From Verrucomicrobiia bacterium (GTDB taxonomy: Bacteria; Verrucomicrobiota; Verrucomicrobiia; Opitutales; Opitutaceae), in assembly GCA_030424825.1 (NCBI GenBank), contig JAUHWE010000123.1:1-10046 (forward strand): a stretch of 10,046 nucleotides of DNA, read 5' to 3'. This document shows, one piece after another, positions 1 to 5,719 of this stretch. A program made the position numbers and the translations under genes. The notes below the pieces were generated by a model, which saw only the letters and a program-made list of their open reading frames with translations, was not told where the DNA came from and did not search any database. Numbering within the stretch: position 1 is the stretch's first letter; every line of letters begins with the position of its first letter.

Positions 1-2
1 GT

Positions 3-311
3 GCAGCCCCCGTTCTCATCTTCGATTCCGGTGTCGGGGGTCTTTCGGTGGCGCGGGAAATCCGGAAGGCATTGCCCGGCGCAGCATTGACCTATGTTGC
101 CGACGATCTGGGGTTTCCGTACGGGGCCTGGGAGGGGCCGGCGCTTTCGGCGCATGTGGTCGACCTCCTGTCCGACCGGATCGACCGGATCCGGGGCGGG
201 TTGCTCTCGCTCGGCCTCGAACCCGGCGACCGCTTTGCGATCATCGCGCATAATGGCCCGGCCTATGACGAACTCAAGTGGGCCGGCTTCTGGACGCGTT
301 GGATGACTTGA
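3..311 (+). CDS. murI: Glutamate racemase N-terminal fragment in a chimeric open frame
   Basis: The frame is open from the left edge and ends at a TGA at 309-311. Roughly the first 55-60 residues match the start of glutamate racemase, the cytosolic enzyme that converts L- to D-glutamate for peptidoglycan. They show the FDSGVGGLS loop, which carries the N-terminal catalytic-site Asp and Ser, then an REIRKALP helix and the [11 protein letters not shown] strand-turn. The wording [14 protein letters not shown] resembles alphaproteobacterial racemases. After about base 175 the protein stops looking like a racemase: the second half, with the other catalytic Cys, is absent and an acyl-CoA synthetase-like stretch follows in the same frame. 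The last few codons, after about base 293, are a wrong-frame reading of the sulfatase gene. The DNA is visibly GC-richer than the rest of the window. It is best treated as a fragment joined artificially to its neighbours, not a functional gene. The racemase call is firm; the exact edge is not. Confidence 0.6.
   Translation, partial: AAPVLIFDSGVGGLSVAREIRKALPGAALTYVADDLGFPYGAWEGPALSAHVVDLLSDRIDRIRGGLLSLGLEPGDRFAIIAHNGPAYDELKWAGFWTRWMT
171..293 (+). pseudogene. Acyl-CoA synthetase (AMP-binding) N-terminal fragment
   Basis: Within the same open frame, the stretch beginning near [19 protein letters not shown] and running to [16 protein letters not shown] has the typical N-terminal pattern of AMP-binding acyl-CoA synthetases: a helix of the form RxxxxLLxLGL, the turn EPGDR, a strand FAIIAHN, then [12 protein letters not shown]. 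In the intact family this lies about 60-100 residues from the start and is followed by AGA(V/I)xxP, the nucleotide-binding loop and the adenylation motifs, none of which are present here. Only about 40 residues remain, with no start codon of their own and no downstream catalytic parts, so no activity is possible. It is sandwiched between a racemase fragment and a sulfatase fragment. I infer a mis-joined sequence piece. A different ligase subfamily is possible, because the piece is too short to specify the substrate. Confidence 0.5.
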
Positions 312-856
312 AGCTAACGGACAATACTATCGTCGTTTTCGTCTCGGATCACGGCTACCATCTAGGAGCCCATGGATTGTGGCAAAAGAGTGACCTTTTC
401 GAAGGGTCAGCGCGTGTGCCCCTTATAATCGCCTCTCCCGATAATGACGCGGCACGAGGAAAAACCACACAGTCATTGACCGAGTTGGTGGATCTCTACC
501 CAACCTTAAGCGAGTTGTGTGGCATCGAAGCGCCACCGCAGGTCGCTGGGCAGAGTGTGGTATCGGTACTCCAGAATCCGGACCGAACCTTGCGAGATGA
601 AGCTTACAGTGTGACCGAATGCCGCACCGTCCGACGCTGGGACAAATCTAAGTTCTTAGGGCGCTCGATTCGTACCGACCGCTACCGGTATACCGAGTGG
701 GACGAGGGTTCCTATGGAGTCGAGCTTTACGACTATGAGAAGGATCCAGAAGAATTCACCAATTTAGCTTATGATCCCGAATATGCGGATCTAATGGCGA
801 AAATGCGTCGACGACTCCATGAGCGGCAACGTGAAGCCAATCAAGATCGACTATAG
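278..856 (+). CDS. Type I sulfatase, C-terminal part (5' end missing)
   Basis: This encodes the C-terminal part, about 192 residues, of a formylglycine-dependent sulfatase (alkaline phosphatase superfamily), which hydrolyses sulfate esters, usually in the periplasm or outside the cell. The reading begins in the middle of the fold with [12 protein letters not shown] (Gln codon at 275-277), then [20 protein letters not shown]. The Asp-His pair of SDHG supplies metal ligands, and [20 protein letters not shown] is the standard active-site wall. [16 protein letters not shown] and the closing [20 protein letters not shown] are typical C-terminal family sequence. The pattern is closest to iduronate-2-sulfatase-like sulfatases, so the natural substrate may be a sulfated polysaccharide; that is inference. 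The N-terminal half, with the CxPSR site that becomes formylglycine and any signal peptide, is absent and replaced by unrelated GC-rich sequence. The GTG at 278 is an in-frame codon, not a credible start. The stop is TAG at 854-856. Confidence 0.85.
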   Translation: MGRLLDALDDLKLTDNTIVVFVSDHGYHLGAHGLWQKSDLFEGSARVPLIIASPDNDAARGKTTQSLTELVDLYPTLSELCGIEAPPQVAGQSVVSVLQNPDRTLRDEAYSVTECRTVRRWDKSKFLGRSIRTDRYRYTEWDEGSYGVELYDYEKDPEEFTNLAYDPEYADLMAKMRRRLHERQREANQDRL

Positions 857-859
857 GTA

Positions 860-874
860 GCTTCCCTTGGAAGC
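860..874 (+). terminator. Short hairpin just after the sulfatase stop
   Basis: Three bases after the sulfatase TAG there is a perfect 6-base stem, GCTTCC and GGAAGC, separated by CTT. It is well placed to end or protect the sulfatase transcript. No run of T follows (the next bases are GGTTGGATGG), so it is not a standard intrinsic terminator. It could also be chance. Confidence 0.3.
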
Positions 875-907
875 GGTTGGATGGTCCGATTGACTCAATT
901 TTGAAAT

Positions 908-986
908 GTAGGGCTGGCGCTTGCGCCATGCCGCGATGGGAACTCAATACCCGGCCGATGCGGCACTCCGCAAGCGAAGGCCCTAC
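908..986. repeat. GTAG-headed REP pair in inverted orientation (REPIN-like), copy 1
   Basis: There are two arms of 27 bases in inverted orientation, 908-934 on the plus strand and 960-986 on the minus strand, separated by 25 bases. Each arm starts, read on its own strand, with GTAGGGC and ends with TGCCGC. The first arm holds the inner palindrome TGGCGC-TT-GCGCCA. The second is more diverged, with a CTTCG/CGGAG type stem. The GTAG tetranucleotide directly before an imperfect palindrome is the layout of bacterial REP elements mobilised by Y1 (RAYT) transposases. The pair lies 51 bases after the sulfatase stop, in the spacer before the PSCyt gene. It is the most degenerate of the well-paired copies in this window. 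Confidence 0.7.
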
Positions 987-1201
987 AGAAAATTGTCTCA
1001 AGAGTTGCGAGGTTGGCAATCCCTAGTCAAATGCAGTGAGCAGTCCCTTTTCAGTCACGCAGGGAAGTGGGCTCGTTTGAGTCAGCCTGTTCAGTAAAAT
1101 GAACGGATTGGAGTGAGTGGGGACCTAGTGCGGGCCCAAAAAAGGGGCGATTTCTCGAAAATACTCGTTAGATTCCCAGAGATTCAGCAATATAGAAAGT
1201 G
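987..1201 (+). other. Gene-free spacer upstream of the PSCyt gene
   Basis: I find no convincing gene here. The spacer between the sulfatase stop and the PSCyt start is about 345 bases, of which this is the part after the repeat pair. A weak inverted repeat, GTTCA and TGAAC around GTAAAA, lies at 1089-1104. Promoter elements for the PSCyt-DUF1501 operon should be in this stretch, but no -35/-10 pair stands out. The bases just before the start (AGAAAGTG) give only a weak ribosome-binding match. Confidence 0.3.
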
Positions 1202-3946
1202 ATGCGTCGCTTCTACCTCATTTTCACGTTGCTTGCTGTGCCAGCTTTCTCAGTTGAATTCGAAAGCGACATCCTCCCGATTTTTGAGGAGCACTGCTTC
1301 TCCTGCCATGGACCCAAAAAGCAAAAGGGGGATATGCGTCTCGATCAGCGAGCGGTAATGCTGAAAGGCGGGGAGAGCGGCATTCCAAGTCTGGTTCCTG
1401 GCGATCCAGTAGAGAGCTATCTTGTCGAGCTACTCAAAGATCCGGATCCGGAATTTCGGATGCCTTATGATGAAGCGCCGCTGTCGGAATCCCAGATTGC
1501 CCTAATTGAGGAATGGATCGCAGACGGGGCGGAATGGCCGGGCCAAATGGATACGGTGATTGATGAGACTATTGAGTCGGATCATTGGTCTTTTCAGCCG
1601 GTCGTTCGGCCTGACGTCCCTGCTATAGACGGTTCATCGGGAGCGATTGACGCCTTCCTATTGGCGAAGCTGGAAGAAAGCGGCCTCAGTCCTAACCCGG
1701 AGGCGGATGCCCGTTCGCTGATTAGGCGGGCATCTATTATACTAACGGGACTACCTCCCGTTCCGGAGCGCGTGCATGCGTTTCAGGAAGCGTTTGCGAC
1801 GAATCCGGATTCTGCTTACGAAGCGCTTGTGGATGAACTGATGGCGTCGTCCCATTTTGGCGAGCGCTGGGCCCAGCATTGGCTGGATGTCATTCGGTGG
1901 GCGGAAACGAACGGTTCTGAGGCGAACCTCTATCGGAAAAACGCGTGGGTCTATCGCGACTACGTTACGAATGCGTTCAACGAGGACAAGCCGTACGACC
2001 AGTTCATTCGCGAGCAGATTGCCGGCGATGCGTATGATCGTGGCGCCGCGACCGGTTTCCTCGTCGCGGGACCCCATGTGCCCGCCGCCACCGTCGGTGC
2101 AGAGGAATCGGCGATTCGCCAGGCGCGAGCGGATCGGATGGACGAGGTCATGCAGACTGTGGGCGCGTCTATGATGGGAATGACTTTGGGCTGCGCCCGT
2201 TGCCACAACCACAAGTTCGATCCCATATCTATTACGGACTACTATTCCATGACGGGTGTGTTCCAAGACGTGGAATTTGGCGGTCGCATACCGGAGCTAC
2301 CAGAGACCGATCCCAAGCAGCAAACGGCCTTGTCCCTACGAAAGAACGTGGAGAAACAGCGGGAGATTTTGCGAGAGTCAGGTCCGTGGGAAGAGGATTG
2401 GGGTGCGTATCGTGAACTTAATATCGAACCCGTCAAAGCGCGTAAGGTTCGGGTGACGTTTCTTACGAAATCGGTGAGACTGGACGAATTCGAAGTTTTT
2501 GGAACGGCTAATCCCGAATTGAATCTCGCCTTAGCCAAAAACGGATCGTCGGTGGTGGCGCCCGAGCACATGGCGAGCAGTTTTAAATCTACCATACTCA
2601 ATGTCATCGACGGCGACTACGGGACGATGAGTTGGGGAGCGAAAACTCCGGAGGGAAGCGATGAAAAGCCATGGCTTGAGCTTACGTTTGACGAGGAAAA
2701 GGAAATCAACCGTTTGCGGCTTAGTACAAATCGGGAATACTACTACGATGTAGACTACCTTACCACCATGCCGAAAATGGGATTTTCGGATTACCGAGTA
2801 CAGGTGCAAAACGAGGGGGGTGAATGGCTTGAAGTGGCTTCGATTCCAGAAATCAAAAAGGCGAACGAGGCACAGCCTAGTCGGACTGCTGCTCTCGAAT
2901 CTCTCTCAGACTCAATTAATAAGTTGGAGGAAGAGGGACCGCAGTCAGCGTTTGTGGGTCGCTTCATCGATCCGGCCGTAACGCGTGTTTTAAGCCGAGG
3001 CAGTCCAGAGAACCCGCGTAATGAAGTTCCCCCAGCCGCACCATTGATTTTGAATGGCGAGCTAGGTCTGAACTCGAACACTCCGGGGGTTGAGCGTAGG
3101 GTTCGATTTGCAGATTGGATCGCAAGCCCAGAGAATCCGCTTACCTCGCGTGTCATGGTAAATCGGATATGGCACCACATATTTGGGGCTGGCATTGTAC
3201 CGACCACAAGTGATTTTGGAAAAGCGGGAATGACACCTAGCCACCCTGAATTGCTAGACTGGTTGGCATCTGAGTTTGTCGAGCCGACCGTTTCCGGAGG
3301 TGAACCATGGTCAATGAAGTCGATGATTCGACTGATCGTGATGTCGGACGCGTTCCGGCGGTCTAGTGCCCCCACCGAAAAAGGATTGGCAGTAGATGCT
3401 GGGGCGTTTCTGTTGTGGCGATTTCCCCCGCGTCGCGTTGAGGCTGAAGTGATCCGTGATGGTGTTCTGCTGGCCTCTGGGAAACTTGACTCCTCGATTG
3501 GCGGGCCGAGCTACCGTATTCACAATGTCAAAAAGACCTACGCTCAATGGGAGGTCGTTGATAATTACGGACCGGAAACGTGGCGTCGCATGCTCTATCA
3601 AGAGCGCATGCGAAGAGTGGATGACAAGATGTTCACGGCGTTCGATTTTCCCGATTGTGGACAGGTTCGGGCTAAACGACCGGTATCGACGACTCCGCTA
3701 CAGGCACTCAATTTGCTGAATAGCCCTTTTGTGAGGGAACAAGCGGAACAGCTTGCGAGCCGAGTGAAAGAAGAAACATCTAGTAACGATCGGGAACAGC
3801 AGATTCGGAGGAGTTTCCAGCTTCTGCTCAACCGCGAACCGGACGCCGAGGAGCTCGCGGCCTGCAAGGAAGTGGCCAAGGAAACCAGTCTGGCGCTGGT
3901 CTGCCGCACACTGATCAACTCAAACGAGTTCGCTTTCCTTCCTTAA
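1202..3946 (+). CDS. Planctomycete-type cytochrome: PSCyt1-DUF1549-discoidin-like-DUF1553 protein
   Basis: This is an exported protein of about 914 residues. A short signal peptide (MRRFYLIFTLLAVPAFS) leads into a PSCyt1 domain with a c-type haem motif, CFSCH, at residues 32-36, followed by the family sequence GDMRLDQRAVMLKGG and the LVPGDP turn. DUF1549 (PSCyt2) spans about residues 145-355 and ends with a second haem-like motif, CARCH, at 331-335 in CARCHNHKFDPI. Residues of about 405-550 form a discoidin/F5-8C-like insertion: ARKVRVTFL, DEFEVFG, ILNVIDGDYGTMSWGA, WLELTFDEEKEINRLRLS. DUF1553 (PSD1) fills the C-terminus, with RRVRFADWIASPENPLTSRVMVNRIW and the closing TTPLQALNLLNSPF. The biochemical role of this family is unknown; periplasmic electron transfer or polysaccharide catabolism is proposed from context. 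ATG at 1202 is preferred over the GTG codon directly before it at 1199. The gene is followed after 15 bases by the DUF1501 gene, implying an operon. Confidence 0.9.
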   Translation: MRRFYLIFTLLAVPAFSVEFESDILPIFEEHCFSCHGPKKQKGDMRLDQRAVMLKGGESGIPSLVPGDPVESYLVELLKDPDPEFRMPYDEAPLSESQIALIEEWIADGAEWPGQMDTVIDETIESDHWSFQPVVRPDVPAIDGSSGAIDAFLLAKLEESGLSPNPEADARSLIRRASIILTGLPPVPERVHAFQEAFATNPDSAYEALVDELMASSHFGERWAQHWLDVIRWAETNGSEANLYRKNAWVYRDYVTNAFNEDKPYDQFIREQIAGDAYDRGAATGFLVAGPHVPAATVGAEESAIRQARADRMDEVMQTVGASMMGMTLGCARCHNHKFDPISITDYYSMTGVFQDVEFGGRIPELPETDPKQQTALSLRKNVEKQREILRESGPWEEDWGAYRELNIEPVKARKVRVTFLTKSVRLDEFEVFGTANPELNLALAKNGSSVVAPEHMASSFKSTILNVIDGDYGTMSWGAKTPEGSDEKPWLELTFDEEKEINRLRLSTNREYYYDVDYLTTMPKMGFSDYRVQVQNEGGEWLEVASIPEIKKANEAQPSRTAALESLSDSINKLEEEGPQSAFVGRFIDPAVTRVLSRGSPENPRNEVPPAAPLILNGELGLNSNTPGVERRVRFADWIASPENPLTSRVMVNRIWHHIFGAGIVPTTSDFGKAGMTPSHPELLDWLASEFVEPTVSGGEPWSMKSMIRLIVMSDAFRRSSAPTEKGLAVDAGAFLLWRFPPRRVEAEVIRDGVLLASGKLDSSIGGPSYRIHNVKKTYAQWEVVDNYGPETWRRMLYQERMRRVDDKMFTAFDFPDCGQVRAKRPVSTTPLQALNLLNSPFVREQAEQLASRVKEETSSNDREQQIRRSFQLLLNREPDAEELAACKEVAKETSLALVCRTLINSNEFAFLP

Positions 3947-3961
3947 GCTAACTTATAGACA

Positions 3962-5467
3962 ATGGACAATCGAGCTGAATATATTTCTTCACATGGACGG
4001 GCGCTTTTGAACCGGCGCGATTTTCTGCGCCAGAGTGGAATGACCCTTGGCGGGATCGCCTTGACGCAGTTGCTCGCCCAGGACGGTCTGCTGGCTTCAG
4101 ATAATCAAACGGTAAGTGGTAAGGCTCCGATTCGGCCAAACATCGACCCCGACAATCCGTACCTGCCCCGGTCTCCCCATTTTCCCTCCGAAGCGAAACA
4201 GGTACTCGTTATCTATTGTCCCGGAGCGGTGAGCCACGTGGACACATTTGATTATAAACCCGAACTCATTAAATTTCATGGGCAAAAGCCGCCTGGAATG
4301 CCTGCGGTCACGTTTGAGGGACCCTCTGGAAATATTGCCAAGCCATTTTGGGACTTCAAGCCTCGCGGGAAAAGCGGCAAGATGGTGTCGGATTTGTTGC
4401 CCAATCTAGGGGGGCTCGTGGACGATTTCAGTTTTGTCCACTCGCTCCATACTCAGACCAGTGCCCATCCTCAAGGTGAGAATTTTTTCAATACAGGATT
4501 CACCATGGAGGGTTTCCCGTCATTTGGCGGTTGGGTGACCTATGCGTTGGGTACCGAGAACCAGGACTTGCCCGCTTTCGTAGCGATTAACGATCCTCGT
4601 GGTTTGGCCCGGTCGGGAAAGAACAACTTCGGAAGCGGTTTCCTGCCAGCGGCCTATCAGGGAACCGATTTCAACGCGAAGAACCCCCCCTCGAATCTTG
4701 CCCGTCCGGACAAGTATACAGAAAAGGATGACAGGGCGACGGTTGATCTTCTCAATCGTCTGAACGCGAAACACCTCGAACAGTATCCTAAGGATGCCGA
4801 TTTAGCCGCTCGTATCGCCAGTTACGAGCTCGCGGGCAAGATGCAGGTCTCGGTTCCTGACGTGATGGATTTGGCCGGAGAGCCGGAGAGTATCCACAAG
4901 GAATACGGAACGGATACCGGTACGGAGTTGAAACGCGAATACGCGAAGAACTGTATCCTCGCACGCCGGCTAGTCGAAAAGGGGGTGCGTGTCGTACAGC
5001 TCTTTAACGGAAGCGATCCATCGGGCGGAAACGGAATTACCAACTGGGATTCGCACAGTGACATTCTCAAGACTCATGCCATGCAGGCGGAGATCATGGA
5101 CCAGCCGACGGCGGCCTTGATCAATGATCTGAAGCGCCGCGGACTCCTCGACCAGACGCTTATCGTCTGGGCAACTGAATTTGGCCGCATGCCCTTCCTA
5201 CAGGCCAATGGCACGGGTCGCGATCACAACCCAGACGCGTTCACCTGTTTCCTGGCCGGCGCTGGAGTTAAGAAAGGCTTCAGCTATGGTGAGAGCGACG
5301 AATTCGGTTTCAAAGCGGCGGTGGATCCCGTTAGCGTGTACGACTTCAATGCGACCATCCTGCACTTGATGGGCCTCGATCATGAACGCCTGACCTATTA
5401 CCACAATGGCCTCGAGCGTCGCTTGACCAACGTGCACGGGCATGTGGTGAAGGAAATCTTGGCGTAG
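3962..5467 (+). CDS. Tat-exported DUF1501 family protein
   Basis: This is a 501-residue protein of the DUF1501 family, a branch of the alkaline phosphatase/sulfatase fold whose reaction is unknown. The N-terminus has a twin-arginine signal: NRRDFLR at residues 17-23, then a hydrophobic stretch, MTLGGIALTQLLA, so it is expected to be exported folded with a bound cofactor or metal. Family marks in order are QVLVIYCPGAVSHVDTFDYKPEL (about 80-102), DLLPNLGGLVDDFSFVHSLH, SAHPQGENFF, FNGSDPSGGNGITNWDSHSD, ATEFGRMPF (about 404-412) and GRDHNPDAFTCFLAGAGVK. The last two are the most conserved blocks. Length is normal for the family. It starts 15 bases after the PSCyt stop without a clear ribosome-binding site, suggesting co-transcription. 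Genes of these two families are routinely paired in Planctomycetota and Verrucomicrobiota, so the products probably work together in the envelope. A partial sulfatase gene upstream hints at sulfated glycan use. Confidence 0.92.
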   Translation: MDNRAEYISSHGRALLNRRDFLRQSGMTLGGIALTQLLAQDGLLASDNQTVSGKAPIRPNIDPDNPYLPRSPHFPSEAKQVLVIYCPGAVSHVDTFDYKPELIKFHGQKPPGMPAVTFEGPSGNIAKPFWDFKPRGKSGKMVSDLLPNLGGLVDDFSFVHSLHTQTSAHPQGENFFNTGFTMEGFPSFGGWVTYALGTENQDLPAFVAINDPRGLARSGKNNFGSGFLPAAYQGTDFNAKNPPSNLARPDKYTEKDDRATVDLLNRLNAKHLEQYPKDADLAARIASYELAGKMQVSVPDVMDLAGEPESIHKEYGTDTGTELKREYAKNCILARRLVEKGVRVVQLFNGSDPSGGNGITNWDSHSDILKTHAMQAEIMDQPTAALINDLKRRGLLDQTLIVWATEFGRMPFLQANGTGRDHNPDAFTCFLAGAGVKKGFSYGESDEFGFKAAVDPVSVYDFNATILHLMGLDHERLTYYHNGLERRLTNVHGHVVKEILA

Positions 5468-5488
5468 GTAGAGTCCGGTCGTTGATCT

Positions 5489-5514
5489 GTAGGGGCGTCG
5501 CTTGCGGCGACCGC
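5489..5514 (+). repeat. Single GTAG-headed REP element
   Basis: This is a lone 26-base element starting GTAGGGGCGTCGC and ending TTGCGGCGACCGC, with an inner stem GTCGC and GCGAC around TTGCG. It lies 21 bases after the stop of the DUF1501 gene. It is identical base for base to the left arm of the pair at 9947, about 4.4 kb away. No inverted partner of the same subtype lies nearby; the next element, at 5535, is of a different subtype. A transcript-end or mRNA-protecting role is possible from position alone. Confidence 0.7.
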
Positions 5515-5534
5515 ACAGGTACTATTCGATCCTC

Positions 5535-5612
5535 GTAGGGCCGGCGCTCGCGCCGTGCCGCGTTGCCAAGAAAGAGCTACCAATTGCGACACGGCGCGAG
5601 CGCCGGCCCTAC
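5535..5612. repeat. GTAG-headed REP pair in inverted orientation (REPIN-like), copy 2
   Basis: There are two 27-base arms, 5535-5561 and 5586-5612, in inverted orientation, matching at 26 of 27 positions when one is reverse complemented. They are separated by 24 unrelated bases. Each arm starts GTAGGGCCGGCGC and ends GTGCCGC or GTGTCGC, with an inner stem CGGCG and CGCCG around CTCG. The full pair could fold into one long hairpin. It sits between the converging DUF1501 and PEP carboxylase genes, where a strong symmetrical hairpin could end transcription from both sides. The close match between the arms indicates recent spread or gene conversion. Confidence 0.8.
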
Positions 5613-5719
5613 GTCAAACCAGTAGCTGCTCCTCGTATTTTCGAGTTGGCGTAAAGGTCGATTGTCGTTATCCCTTTAGTCTATACTAGATCTCGTTTGT
5701 TTGCCCTTTGCTTTTCTGC

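Noticed and set aside
3..856. A genuine multidomain racemase-ligase-sulfatase protein
   Set aside because: The sulfatase is in a different frame from the first two pieces, each piece is truncated inside its fold, and the joins fall on short shared words, so fusion is artificial or non-functional.
1089..1104. Inverted repeat GTTCA/TGAAC as an operator for the PSCyt operon
   Set aside because: The stem is only five bases and there is no promoter beside it; it is expected by chance at this length.
1751..2266. Minus-strand 171-codon open frame inside the PSCyt gene
   Set aside because: It has an arginine- and histidine-rich, low-plausibility composition and lies wholly opposite the conserved DUF1549 coding sequence.
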